A stretch of DNA of 64,000 nucleotides from JANLSE01 sp038214135 (GTDB lineage: Bacteria; Chloroflexota; Chloroflexia; Chloroflexales; Roseiflexaceae), in NCBI GenBank assembly GCA_038214135.1, contig JBBQSD010000015.1, positions 1 to 64,000 on the forward strand, written 5' to 3'. Below the pieces are notes generated by a model. That model did not search any database, was not told where the DNA came from, and worked only from the letters and a program-made list of their open reading frames with translations. Of the stretch, positions 8,433 to 17,666 are shown in pieces; position 1 is the stretch's first letter, and the number at the start of each line of letters is the position of its first letter. The position numbers and the translations under genes were made by a program.

Positions 8433-11120
8433 ATGGCTGATGTTACCCTTGTGATCGACGGCCAGACCGTTACCGTTCCGGCGGGCACGAATATCGTTGA
8501 TGCGGCCCGCGCAACCAGCGTGGCCGTGCCGGTGTTCTGTTACCATCCGAAGATGAAGCCAGTTGGCATGTGCCGCATGTGCATGGTCGAAGTCTGGACA
8601 CCCAAGATCGATCCAGCTACCCGTCAGGTCGTGATCGGCGAGGATGGCAAACCGGTGCTGGCATTGATGATGGGCAAGCTGCAACCCGGCTGTGTCACGC
8701 CTGTTAGCGATGGCATGGAGGTTCGCACCGGCACCGATAAAGTCAAGTTCACCCAGAAGGGCATGCTCGAATTCCTGCTGACTTCGCATCCATTGGATTG
8801 CCCGGTGTGCGATAAGGGTGGCGAGTGCCCATTGCAGAACCTGACGATGCAATGGGGGCCTGGGCTTTCGCGCTTCGATTATGAGGATAAGGTTCATTTC
8901 GAGAAGCCCATCCCGCTTGGCGATCTGATCTATCTTGATCGTGAGCGCTGCATCCTGTGTTCGCGCTGTGTGCGTTTCGAGGATGATCTGGCCGGCGATG
9001 AGGTGCTTGGTTTCGATAATCGTGGCCGTTCGTGGGAGATTATCGCCAAGGGTGAACCGGCCTTCGATAGCAAATTCTCCGGTAATACCACCGATATATG
9101 CCCGGTTGGCGCACTGACAACCGCCGATTTCCGCTTCAAGGCGCGTGTCTGGGAACTCCAGCCGGTGCCGAGTGTGTGTACGCACTGTTCGGTTGGCTGC
9201 AACCTGACGCTCGATATGCGCCATAATGAGCTGAAACGGGTAATGCCACGCGAGAACGATTTCGTGAATGAGATCTGGCTGTGTGATAAGGGCCGCTTTG
9301 GCATGCGCGCAATGGCAAGCAGTGATCGCCTGACCACACCGCTCATCCGCCGTAATGGTCAGCTCGTTCCGGCATCCTGGGATGATGCCCTGGCACTCGT
9401 CGCCGATAAACTGGCAAGTGCTGGTGGCGCAGCAATCGGTGGGATTGCTGGCCCAAGCCTGCCAAATGAGGATCTATTCCTGTTCGCGCGCTTGTTCCGC
9501 GAAACACTCGGTTCCAATAATCTGGATTATCGCCCAGGGGCCGCCAACGACCCAGCAATCGATACATGGAGTGCTGCGTTTGGTGTTGGCCTGGGAACAA
9601 ACCTGATGACGCTTGGCAAGGGCACATCCATCCTGATTGTTGGTGCCGATCCAGAGGAAGAAGCGCCACTCTACACACTGCGTGTGCGGGCCATCCAGAG
9701 CCGTGGCGGCGATCTAACCGTCATTAACCCATACCCAACCAAACTGGGCAAATCGGCGAATCGTAGTATCGCTCCCAAACCAGGAACCGGCCCCCATGTT
9801 GTGCTGGCAGTATTGAAGACTATTCTGGACGAAAAGCTGGCCAAGGTCGATGGGTATGGCAATCGGTTGCGTGGATTGGACGAACTGACCAGAACGCTGG
9901 CAAATGAGACGGTTGAGGGGTTGTGTTCCACGGCTGGCGTTTCCGCCGATACGGTGCGGGCTGCGGCGCGTGCCTTTGCTGCCGCCGATAATGGCATCAT
10001 CCTGTTTGGCCGATTGGCACTGAGCGTTGGTTCGGCACTGACCGATGCAATTGCAGCGTTGGCGGTTGTGGCTGGCAAAGTTGGCCGTGCCAATAACGGC
10101 CTGATTGGCCTGGTCGAACAGAATGCTCGTGCAGCCATCGATCTTGGTGTGCGGCCAGATGGAGCCAAAGCAGGGCTGAGTGCCCGCGAGATGCTGGCAG
10201 CTGCCAACAATGGTTCGCTGAAGGCATTGTTTGTTGCTGGAATTGACCCAGCTGCCGAGAATGCTGCTGCTGCTCAGGCGCTTGATGCACTCGATTTCCT
10301 GGTTGTGCAGGATCTATTCCTGACGGAGACGGCCAAACTTGCTGATGTTGTGCTACCACTCGCGGCGGTTGCCGAACGTGAAGGCACTGTTACAAATGCG
10401 GAGCGGCGTGTTCAGCGCTTCCGACAGGCCCAGCGCAATAGCGCCGATGTTCGCGCACTCTGGCAGGTGGCCCAGCAACTGGCGCTGATGGTTGCTGAGG
10501 GCGCACTGGTTGGTGCAAGCGCAAATGGCAAAGTTCTGAATGGTAAGCCAAATAGCGCTGCCACCTGGGATTATGTGGTGGGTGAGGATGTGAGTGAGGC
10601 GATTGCCGCCAATGTGCGCGGCTATGCCAATGCAACACTCGCGCAGCTCTCGGCCAATAGCGGAACCTGGGGCCGCCAATCGAGCGAACAGGTGTATTAC
10701 GATGGCACTTCCTATGAGAATGTCGAAGGTATTGGCATTCAACTGCCGACCACAATCGATGATCCAAAGAGCCCAATCAGCATCACAGTGCGGGTTCCAC
10801 AAGCAGCCGAATTTGCCGATGGAACGCTGGCATTGATTGCTGCACCACGCGCCTACGATAATGGCGATTGGGGCCGTGGATCGAAACTGGCACCACGTAT
10901 GGTTCCGGCACACGTCATCCTCAGTGTTGCCGATGCACAGAAACTCGGGGTTGCCATCGGTGACCAAATAACACTACGCTCAACGGCGGGCGAGATTACC
11001 CTACCTGCCCAGATCGATTCTGGGTTGGTGAGTGGCCTGGCGTTGGCACCATTGGTTCGTGGTTCTGGGATGGCCGGGGTGGCGACGGGCGCAATAACGG
11101 TTGTGACGGTTGTACGCTGA
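8433..11120 (+). CDS. nuoG: NADH-quinone oxidoreductase subunit G
   Basis: An 895-residue NuoG, the iron-sulfur scaffold of the peripheral arm. N1b ligands are C36, C47, C50 and C87; N5 is formed by H119, C123, C126 and C132; N4 by C173, C176, C179 and C223. C249, C252, C256 and C284 form a C-x2-C-x3-C-x27-C set that fits the N7 cluster, which many species lack. A molybdopterin oxidoreductase-like domain without obvious active role fills most of the rest, and a MopB-binding barrel (LALIAAPRAYDNGDW onward) ends it. The Shine-Dalgarno is weak. Ten bases separate it from nuoH. Confidence 0.97.
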   Translation: MADVTLVIDGQTVTVPAGTNIVDAARATSVAVPVFCYHPKMKPVGMCRMCMVEVWTPKIDPATRQVVIGEDGKPVLALMMGKLQPGCVTPVSDGMEVRTGTDKVKFTQKGMLEFLLTSHPLDCPVCDKGGECPLQNLTMQWGPGLSRFDYEDKVHFEKPIPLGDLIYLDRERCILCSRCVRFEDDLAGDEVLGFDNRGRSWEIIAKGEPAFDSKFSGNTTDICPVGALTTADFRFKARVWELQPVPSVCTHCSVGCNLTLDMRHNELKRVMPRENDFVNEIWLCDKGRFGMRAMASSDRLTTPLIRRNGQLVPASWDDALALVADKLASAGGAAIGGIAGPSLPNEDLFLFARLFRETLGSNNLDYRPGAANDPAIDTWSAAFGVGLGTNLMTLGKGTSILIVGADPEEEAPLYTLRVRAIQSRGGDLTVINPYPTKLGKSANRSIAPKPGTGPHVVLAVLKTILDEKLAKVDGYGNRLRGLDELTRTLANETVEGLCSTAGVSADTVRAAARAFAAADNGIILFGRLALSVGSALTDAIAALAVVAGKVGRANNGLIGLVEQNARAAIDLGVRPDGAKAGLSAREMLAAANNGSLKALFVAGIDPAAENAAAAQALDALDFLVVQDLFLTETAKLADVVLPLAAVAEREGTVTNAERRVQRFRQAQRNSADVRALWQVAQQLALMVAEGALVGASANGKVLNGKPNSAATWDYVVGEDVSEAIAANVRGYANATLAQLSANSGTWGRQSSEQVYYDGTSYENVEGIGIQLPTTIDDPKSPISITVRVPQAAEFADGTLALIAAPRAYDNGDWGRGSKLAPRMVPAHVILSVADAQKLGVAIGDQITLRSTAGEITLPAQIDSGLVSGLALAPLVRGSGMAGVATGAITVVTVVR

Positions 11121-11129
11121 GGAAACATT

Positions 11130-12335
11130 ATGGATTTCGTCGGGATTCTGATCCTGATCGTCAAATGCATTGTGCTGGCATTGGCTGCCACAACGCTATT
11201 TGCCTATTTTACGCTGTTCGAACGCACACTGCTGGCACGTTTCCAGAACCGCATCGGCCCCAATCGGGCTGGTTATATCCCATTGCCAGGCGGCGGAAAA
11301 TTGTTCGGCGGGATGTTTCAGCCGCTTGCTGATGCGGTCAAGCTGTTCTTTAAAGAAGATGTAACCCCGATCATGGCCGATAAGTGGGTCTATCTGATCG
11401 CGCCTGGTTTTGCCGTCATCCCGGCACTGATTATCTGGGCCACAATTCCATTAGGGTTCTGGCCAGATGGGCAGGGTGGCAATATTCTACAGGTTGCGGA
11501 AGTCAATGTCGGCATCCTGTATCTGTTAGCAATCACATCGCTTGGCGTGTATGGGATCGCGATTGCTGGCTGGGCCTCGAATAATAAGTACTCGATGCTT
11601 GGCGGTATTCGTGCATCGGCTCAGGTTATTTCATACGAACTGGCACTTGGGCTGGCGGTGTTGTGTGTTGTCATGCAGGCGCAGAGCTTCAGCACCGGCG
11701 AAATCGTACTCAAGCAGAATGGCATGTGGAATATCGTGCCGCAGTTCCTGGCGTTCTTCCTGTTTCTGGTTGCATCAACAGCAGAGGTTGTGCGCTCGCC
11801 CTTCGATCTGGTCGAGGCCGAGCAGGAATTGGTTGGCGGGTATAACACCGAATATGGCTCGATGAAATTCGCGCTGTTCTTCATGTCCGAATATATCAAG
11901 CTGGTCGCCATGAATGCGATTGCAGTCACACTCTTTCTTGGTGGCTGGACCTTCCCTGGCCTGGAGACATTACGCACCGCGCTGCTCAGTTCTGCTGGCG
12001 AACCGGTTGCCAATGCCGTGTTTGGCTTGCTCTCGCTTGGCTCATTCCTCTTGAAAGTCACAGCACTCTCGTTCCTTTCCGTATGGGTACGTGCAACCGT
12101 GCCACGGGTGCGCTATGATCAACTGATGAGTCTGGGCTGGAAGATTCTGCTGCCATTGGCATTGATCCAGGTGGCTGTCACAGCGGTATTAGGCGTACTG
12201 GTTCCGGATCGCACCCTGAATGCCATTCTTGGCCTGGTGATCGGGATCATTATCATTGCCATCACGGCTGCACGTAATGGGCGGCAAACATCAACGGCTG
12301 GTAATGTCACATTGGTCAAGAAACCGGTGCCCTAG
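11130..12335 (+). CDS. nuoH: NADH-quinone oxidoreductase subunit H
   Basis: A 401-residue NuoH, the membrane subunit that forms much of the quinone pocket and links the peripheral arm to the proton channels. Typical segments are FERTLLARFQNRIGPNRAG, GGKLFGGMFQPLADAVKLFF, and RSPFDLVEAEQELVGGYNTE. Eight or nine membrane helices can be counted. GAGGAAA lies 5 bases before the ATG. The spacing to nuoG is 10 bases, but the following nuoI is 282 bases away behind a repeat block. Confidence 0.97.
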   Translation: MDFVGILILIVKCIVLALAATTLFAYFTLFERTLLARFQNRIGPNRAGYIPLPGGGKLFGGMFQPLADAVKLFFKEDVTPIMADKWVYLIAPGFAVIPALIIWATIPLGFWPDGQGGNILQVAEVNVGILYLLAITSLGVYGIAIAGWASNNKYSMLGGIRASAQVISYELALGLAVLCVVMQAQSFSTGEIVLKQNGMWNIVPQFLAFFLFLVASTAEVVRSPFDLVEAEQELVGGYNTEYGSMKFALFFMSEYIKLVAMNAIAVTLFLGGWTFPGLETLRTALLSSAGEPVANAVFGLLSLGSFLLKVTALSFLSVWVRATVPRVRYDQLMSLGWKILLPLALIQVAVTAVLGVLVPDRTLNAILGLVIGIIIIAITAARNGRQTSTAGNVTLVKKPVP

Positions 12336-12339
12336 ATTA

Positions 12340-12605
12340 GTATTCAGGAGTCAGTATTCAGGAGACAGAATGTGTTGATAAAGGGGGTTGGGTAGGTAGC
12401 CCTCCGTAACACGCATTCCGCTAGCGATCTTCGAGTAGCACATTATCCAGCGGGGTTTGGGGCGTAGCTCCCAAGTAATACTCCTTCGGGTGTGATGCGG
12501 CGTGGTGATCTTCAGGAGCACATTATCCAGCGGGGTTTGGGGGCCGCAGGCCCCCGAGTAGTACTCTTTCTGGTGAGGTTTAGCAAAGCTAAACCTCACC
12601 AGAAA
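12340..12605. repeat. Repeat block between nuoH and nuoI
   Basis: The gap begins with GGAGTCA-type heptamers (12340-12371). Two imperfect direct copies of a sequence of about 60 bases follow (12426-12486 and 12507-12569), sharing CACATTATCCAGCGGGGTTT and ending in a GGGGGCC...GGCCCCC hairpin in the second. Last is the hairpin at 12567-12605. No gene is seen here. Confidence 0.75.
12567..12605 (+). promoter_or_regulatory. Long perfect hairpin abutting the nuoI ribosome site
   Basis: An 18-bp perfect inverted repeat (TTTCTGGTGAGGTTTAGC and its complement) with an AAA loop. The right arm ends one base before CGGAG, the Shine-Dalgarno of nuoI. It lacks a T-run after the stem, so it does not look like an intrinsic terminator. 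It could protect a processed nuoI-N mRNA end or affect nuoI translation. Confidence 0.55.
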
Positions 12606-12617
12606 CGGAGAAAAAGA

Positions 12618-13115
12618 ATGCTCGGTCAGATTTTCAAAGGGCTTGGGACGACGTTCAAGTACCTGTTCAAAAAACCAGTCACGGTTCAATACCCGGAAGT
12701 AAAGCGGCCTGTGCGCGAGCGCTTTCGTGGTCGCCATCAGCTCAAGCGCTTCGCCAATGGCATGGAACGCTGCATTGGCTGTTCGTTGTGTGCCGCCGCC
12801 TGTCCCGCCGATGCGATCCTGGTGGTTCCGGCAGAGAATAACCCACAGCGGCCAAATTCACCAGGCGAGCGCTATGCGGCAACCTATGAGATCAATATGC
12901 TACGCTGCATCTACTGTGGCTATTGTGAGGATGCCTGTCCGACCAATGCGATCGTGCTTGAGCATCAGTATGAGCTGTCGTTCTATGATCGCAAATCATC
13001 AATCTATACCAAGGATATGTTGCTGGTTGCAGCCGATAAAGGCTATGGCGATATTCCGCCGGTGCTGCAGCAACTCAACCGTCGGCCAAGCCCGCCAGCG
13101 CAGATTGACCTGTAA
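12618..13115 (+). CDS. nuoI: NADH-quinone oxidoreductase subunit I
   Basis: A 165-residue NuoI, the 8Fe ferredoxin-like subunit passing electrons to N2. Its two [4Fe-4S] motifs are CIGCSLCAAACPADAI and CIYCGYCEDACPTNAI, giving clusters N6a and N6b. The frame is open 42 codons upstream, but that stretch is repeat DNA. The ATG at 12618 has GGAG at a 7-base distance and gives the normal N-terminus MLGQIFKGLGTTFKYLF. Confidence 0.97.
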   Translation: MLGQIFKGLGTTFKYLFKKPVTVQYPEVKRPVRERFRGRHQLKRFANGMERCIGCSLCAAACPADAILVVPAENNPQRPNSPGERYAATYEINMLRCIYCGYCEDACPTNAIVLEHQYELSFYDRKSSIYTKDMLLVAADKGYGDIPPVLQQLNRRPSPPAQIDL

Positions 13116-13120
13116 GAAGC

Positions 13121-13203
13121 CGTCAGCTCTCAGCCGTCAGCTCTCAGTTGCAAGCATCACTGATCGTTGAACACTGAAAGCTGAAAGCTGAAAGCTGAAA
13201 GCT
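13121..13203. repeat. Element with inverted TCAGCTY/GAAAGCT arrays before nuoJ
   Basis: Left arm 13121-13147 has heptamers CGTCAGC and TCTCAGC. A 26-base core follows (13148-13173). The right arm 13174-13203 has four CTGAAAG units, the inverted counterpart. It fills the nuoI-nuoJ gap and ends 7 bases before the nuoJ ATG, leaving no visible Shine-Dalgarno for nuoJ. Confidence 0.75.
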
Positions 13204-13210
13204 CATATCT

Positions 13211-13732
13211 ATGGAACTAGTTGTCTTCATCATTACCGCAGTAATTGCCATCACGGGTGCGATTGCGATGCTGTTGAGCAAGAATGCCGTGCATAGTGCG
13301 CTGTTTCTCTTGCTCAATTTTGCTGCAATTGCGGTGCTGTACTTGTTATTGCGGGCACCATTTCTGTTCGCGGTTCAGCTGATTGTGTACGCCGGCGCAA
13401 TTATTGTGCTGTTCCTGTTTGTTGTGATGCTCCTGGGTGCCGAACGGTCAGAAGATGATCACGATCTATTGGCGAACTGGCAGCGTCCGCTGGCATTGGG
13501 CCTTGCGGCTGCGCTGGTTGTTGAAGCAGGCTATGTGCTGTTTCGCAGCCGCACGCTGGCGGTTATGTCGCCAACATCTGATGATCTGTTTGCCGAGCCA
13601 GAAAAGATTGCAGCGGCGCTGTTTACCAAATACCTGTTGCCCTTTGAGATTACCGGCTTTATTCTGCTGGCCGCAGTCGCTGGGGTTGTTGTACTGCATA
13701 TGCAATCGCAACAGACGAGTAGCCAGGCCTGA
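13211..13732 (+). CDS. nuoJ: NADH-quinone oxidoreductase subunit J
   Basis: A 173-residue NuoJ with five predicted membrane helices, for example VVFIITAVIAITGAIAMLL, LLNFAAIAVLYLLLRAPFL and FEITGFILLAAVAGVVVL. The signature LIVYAGAIIVLFLFVVMLL is complete; it contains the helix with the pi-bulge important for coupling in complex I. The ATG follows a heptamer element without a clear ribosome site. nuoK starts 12 bases after its stop. Confidence 0.95.
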   Translation: MELVVFIITAVIAITGAIAMLLSKNAVHSALFLLLNFAAIAVLYLLLRAPFLFAVQLIVYAGAIIVLFLFVVMLLGAERSEDDHDLLANWQRPLALGLAAALVVEAGYVLFRSRTLAVMSPTSDDLFAEPEKIAAALFTKYLLPFEITGFILLAAVAGVVVLHMQSQQTSSQA

Positions 13733-13744
13733 GACGGAGATGGC

Positions 13745-14047
13745 ATGATTCCGACGACCTATTTTGTGATGCTGAGTGCGGTGCTGTTCACGATTGGCGT
13801 GGTTGGTGTGCTCATCCGCCGCAATGCGCTGGTTGTGTTCATGTCGATTGAGCTGATGCTGAACTCGGCTAATCTTGCGCTGGTTGCGTTTGCACAGGCA
13901 CGCCAGGATGTTGGCGGCCAGGTGCTTGTGTTCTTTGTTATTGTTGTTGCCGCTGCTGAAGTTGCTGTTGGCCTGGCACTCTTGGTTGCGATCTTCCATA
14001 CCAAGCGTACGACCAATATTGATGAGATCAGTACGCTGCGGGGTTGA
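13745..14047 (+). CDS. nuoK: NADH-quinone oxidoreductase subunit K
   Basis: A 100-residue NuoK, an MrpC-like three-helix subunit of the proton path. The two conserved membrane glutamates are present in FMSIELMLNSANL and in VVAAAEVAVGLAL. GGAG precedes the ATG by 5 bases. Length is exactly that of the family. nuoL starts about 50 bases after the stop. Confidence 0.96.
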   Translation: MIPTTYFVMLSAVLFTIGVVGVLIRRNALVVFMSIELMLNSANLALVAFAQARQDVGGQVLVFFVIVVAAAEVAVGLALLVAIFHTKRTTNIDEISTLRG

Positions 14048-14096
14048 AGATGCTCGCGACACAACGCGCTCGTTTGATTATCATCAGGATATCTAC

Positions 14097-16082
14097 ATGC
14101 CGCAATTGACCTGGATTATTGCTCTTATTCCGTTCTTCCCGCTGCTTGGTTTCTTGCTGAATGCGTTTCTGATCCGCAATGAACGACAGGCAGGCCTCGT
14201 TGCATCGGTGATGGTCGCGCTTTCGTTTGTTGTGACGATTGCGTCGATGGTCATTCTAGCAAGCCCACTCACCGGCCAGCCGCGCCTGAGTGTGATGCTG
14301 TGGGAATGGATTCGGATCGGCTCATTTCGGGTGTCATTCGGGTTTGTGTTCGATCAACTCACTGCCGTGATGGCGCTGCTGATCACCGGCGTTGGCGGCC
14401 TGATCCATCTCTACTCGATCAGCTATATGCGCGGCGATATTCGGCCAGTGCGCTATTTCGCCTACCTGAACCTGTTTGTTGCTGCAATGCTCATCCTGGT
14501 GATGGCCGATAATTTGCTGCTGCTGTTCCTTGGCTGGGAAGGGGTCGGGCTGTGTTCATTCCTGCTGATTGGTCACTGGTTCGAGCGCCATTCCGTGCCA
14601 CCAGGGATCGTGCCAGCCGATGCTGCGGTGAAGGCATTTGTGGTTAATCGGGTTGGTGATGCGGCGCTGTTACTGGCAATGGCTGCGATCTTCTCGCGCA
14701 TGGGCTCGCTGAACTTCTTTCCCAATCAGCAACTTGGTGTGCCTGGCTACCTTGAACGGGCTGGTGAACTGGCCTTTACCAACCTGGATCTGGGTACCTT
14801 TGGCGCAATCGGCCTGATCTCGGCGATCACCTTCCTGATGCTGATTGCCGTCACTGGTAAATCGGCACAGGTGCCATTGTATATCTGGTTGCCAGATGCA
14901 ATGGCTGGCCCAACACCAGTATCGGCACTCATCCACGCGGCAACCATGGTCACGGCTGGTGTGTATCTGATTGCGCGTAACCACACCCTGTTCGCAAATG
15001 CTGGCGGCACCAGCGGCTGGATTGTTGCCATCGGCCTGCTGACGGCCTTTCTGGCGGCGACGGCAGCAGCGACACAGTGGGATATCAAGCGTGTGCTGGC
15101 CTTCTCAACCGTCTCGCAGCTTGGCTATATGGTGGTTGCTGTTGGCCTGGGTGGCTATGTGGCCGGTATGTTCCATCTGCTGACCCACGGCCTGTTCAAG
15201 GCGCTGCTGTTTCTTGCTGCTGGAGCGATTATTCATGGAACGCGCGAAAGCCAGGATATGCGCAAGATGGGTGGCCTGAAGGATACGATGCCAACTACCT
15301 TTCGTGTGTATCTGATTGGTGCCCTGGCACTGGCTGGAATTTTCCCGCTGGCTGGCTTCTGGAGTAAGGATGAGATTATTTCGCACGCCTGGTTTGGCGC
15401 GCAGAACCCAGGAGCGGCCATCCTGCTCATGCTGACATCTGGCGTCACAGCGTTTTATGTTGGAAGGCAGATTGCGCTCGTGTTCTATGGCAAGCAGCGC
15501 GATAATACCTACCATGCCCACGAGCCCGATAGCACCATGCGTAACCCATTACTGATACTCGCTGGGCTAACCATCATTGGTGGGTTGTTGAATATCCCTG
15601 GCCTGCATTTCCTGGCAACCTATCTGAACCCAGTGCTCGAAGAGCGCGAGGTTGTGTATGATACAGGCCGGATTATCGGGCAGGTTGCACTCGCTGTTGT
15701 CACCCTTGCGATTGTTGGTGGAGCTGGATATGTTGGCTGGTATCTGTATGCGAAGACATTTGTACAGCGGATCAAGCTCGGCAAGGACGATCCGCTGGTA
15801 CGGTATCTTGGCGATCTATGGCGTGGCGCAGAGATCGGCTGGGGCTTCGATTGGTTCTATCAGCGTATTGTCATCCGGCCATATCGCGAGGTCAGCCTGT
15901 TCCTTGGTGATGTCTTCGACAAACAGGGTATTGATGGCATGCTCGTTGATGGGCCAGGGCGTCTTGTCGGGCGCATGGCGCAATCGCTGCGTGGTGCCCA
16001 GAGCGGCTTCATCCGCAGCTATGCGCTCATGTTTCTGGTTGGCGTTGTGATTGTGCTTGGTTACTTTGTGTTCCGCTCCTGA
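14097..16082 (+). CDS. nuoL: NADH-quinone oxidoreductase subunit L
   Basis: A 661-residue NuoL, the distal antiporter-like proton-pumping subunit with a long lateral helix. Family segments include FLGWEGVGLCSFLLIGHWF, the channel signature WLPDAMAGPTPVSALIHAAT, and FSTVSQLGYMVVAVGLGGY. The frame is open 74 codons further upstream, but that part overlaps nuoK out of frame. The ATG at 14097 has AGGA 7 bases before it and yields MPQLTWIIALIPFFPLLGF. Confidence 0.96.
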   Translation: MPQLTWIIALIPFFPLLGFLLNAFLIRNERQAGLVASVMVALSFVVTIASMVILASPLTGQPRLSVMLWEWIRIGSFRVSFGFVFDQLTAVMALLITGVGGLIHLYSISYMRGDIRPVRYFAYLNLFVAAMLILVMADNLLLLFLGWEGVGLCSFLLIGHWFERHSVPPGIVPADAAVKAFVVNRVGDAALLLAMAAIFSRMGSLNFFPNQQLGVPGYLERAGELAFTNLDLGTFGAIGLISAITFLMLIAVTGKSAQVPLYIWLPDAMAGPTPVSALIHAATMVTAGVYLIARNHTLFANAGGTSGWIVAIGLLTAFLAATAAATQWDIKRVLAFSTVSQLGYMVVAVGLGGYVAGMFHLLTHGLFKALLFLAAGAIIHGTRESQDMRKMGGLKDTMPTTFRVYLIGALALAGIFPLAGFWSKDEIISHAWFGAQNPGAAILLMLTSGVTAFYVGRQIALVFYGKQRDNTYHAHEPDSTMRNPLLILAGLTIIGGLLNIPGLHFLATYLNPVLEEREVVYDTGRIIGQVALAVVTLAIVGGAGYVGWYLYAKTFVQRIKLGKDDPLVRYLGDLWRGAEIGWGFDWFYQRIVIRPYREVSLFLGDVFDKQGIDGMLVDGPGRLVGRMAQSLRGAQSGFIRSYALMFLVGVVIVLGYFVFRS

Positions 16083-16093
16083 AGGGAGTCGTC

Positions 16094-17641
16094 GTGAACT
16101 CTTTTGGTATTCCACTTTTATCAATCGCAACATGGCTACCCGCCATTGGTGCGCTGCTCATGCTGTTTGTTCGTGAGCGCAGCGCCCAGCGGCTTGTGGC
16201 CTTGGTTGCCAGCCTAGCGGCACTTGTCGCTGCGCTTGTGGTTGCTGTGCTGTTCTTTCAATTCTTGTATGTCAGCGCGGCGGCAACTGGCCCACAACTG
16301 ACTGAGCAAATCGGCTGGGTTCCGACCTGGGGTTTAACCTATACGCTAACGGTAGATGGTATCAGTTTGTGGTTCTTTGTACTCACAGCCTTCATGATGC
16401 CATTTGCGATTGCGGCAACCAAGGCACAGCAGCGCCCAGACGCCAATTATGCGCTGTTATTGTTGCTCGAAACCGGTATTCTTGGCACATTTCTGGCCAG
16501 AGATCTGATCCTGTTCTATGCGTTCTTTGAGTTCACACTCATCCCAACTGCGCTGCTGCTTGGGATCTGGGGTGGTGCAGAACGTAATCGTGCAGCAACC
16601 AAGTTCTTCCTGTATACCTTTGCTGGCTCTGTGTTCATGCTGCTCTCGATCATTGGGTTGTATCTGGTGCATGGACAGCAAACCGGAACCTATACCTTTG
16701 ATTATGCTGCTATCGCTGCATCATTAAACGGTGGTGCAGGGGCGGTGCTCAAACTCGATCCAGCAGCAGAACGCCTGCTGTTTGGCGGGTTCTTCATCGC
16801 ATTCGCAATCAAGATCGCACTGTGGCCGTTTCATACCTGGATGCCATTATTGCACAGCCAAACGCCTGCCGATGGTTCAGTTGACATAAGCGCCGTGCTG
16901 CTTAAAGTGATTGGCGGCTATGGTCTAATCCGTTTCACGCTTGGGCTGTTTCCACAGGCTGCCCAATGGGCTGCGCCAGCCATTGGCGTGCTGGCGGTGA
17001 TTGGCATCCTATATGGTGCCTGGGTTGCCTACACCCAGCAGGATATGAAGGCCCTACTGGCCTATTCCTCAGTCAGCCATCTGAGCTTTGTGGTGCTAGG
17101 GATCTATGCGCTCAACGCACAGGGGATTTCGGGCGCAATCATCCAACTTGTCAATTATGGAATCACCACGAGCGCGCTGTTCCTGGCGGTTGCGGTGCTC
17201 GAAGGGCGCTTTGGCACCAGGCGGCCACGCGATCTGGGTGGTTTGTGGCTGGTCATGCCAGCATTTGGCGCGGTCACATTGACTCTCGTTCTGGCATCTG
17301 TTGGGCTTCCCGGCCTAAACGGGTTCATTGGCGAGTTCACCATTATCCAGGGCGCATGGCTCTCATCTGCATTAGGCTGGCGTTTTGTTGGTGTTGCCGT
17401 GATTGGCGTCATTCTCGCGGCTGTTTATCTGCTGACGATGTTCAAGCATGTGTTTATGGGTTCGTTGCGTGTGGAGCAGAGCAATAGTGTGGATATCTCG
17501 CGTGAACAGATGCTACCATTAGCTCTGTTGCTCATTCCAATCGTTGTGATCGGGTTCTACCCAAATCTGATCTTTGATCCAATCCAACCGATTGTTCAAC
17601 AGATTTCCCAGGCACTAAGCCTTGCAGTAGCGAGTCGTTAA
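16094..17641 (+). CDS. nuoM: NADH-quinone oxidoreductase subunit M
   Basis: A 515-residue NuoM, second antiporter-like subunit. Seen: FYAFFEFTLIPTALLLGIWGG with the conserved membrane glutamate; the channel segment FHTWMPLLHSQTPADGSVD, which is slightly unlike the usual WLPxAHxxAPTxxS form; and AYSSVSHLSFVVLGIY. The start is GTG with AAGGGAG at a 7-base distance. It follows nuoL by 11 bases. Confidence 0.96.
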   Translation: MNSFGIPLLSIATWLPAIGALLMLFVRERSAQRLVALVASLAALVAALVVAVLFFQFLYVSAAATGPQLTEQIGWVPTWGLTYTLTVDGISLWFFVLTAFMMPFAIAATKAQQRPDANYALLLLLETGILGTFLARDLILFYAFFEFTLIPTALLLGIWGGAERNRAATKFFLYTFAGSVFMLLSIIGLYLVHGQQTGTYTFDYAAIAASLNGGAGAVLKLDPAAERLLFGGFFIAFAIKIALWPFHTWMPLLHSQTPADGSVDISAVLLKVIGGYGLIRFTLGLFPQAAQWAAPAIGVLAVIGILYGAWVAYTQQDMKALLAYSSVSHLSFVVLGIYALNAQGISGAIIQLVNYGITTSALFLAVAVLEGRFGTRRPRDLGGLWLVMPAFGAVTLTLVLASVGLPGLNGFIGEFTIIQGAWLSSALGWRFVGVAVIGVILAAVYLLTMFKHVFMGSLRVEQSNSVDISREQMLPLALLLIPIVVIGFYPNLIFDPIQPIVQQISQALSLAVASR

Positions 17642-17666
17642 TACATAATCTGGAGCAGCATCGCTC

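Noticed and set aside
8409..10967. Long open frames antisense to nuoG
   Set aside because: They mirror the codon bias of nuoG and have no recognisable domains or ribosome sites.
12492..12617. Longer NuoI start
   Set aside because: It translates repeat sequence and the hairpin; GGAG before 12618 gives the normal start.
13875..14096. Longer NuoL start
   Set aside because: It overlaps nuoK out of frame and is unlike any NuoL N-terminus.
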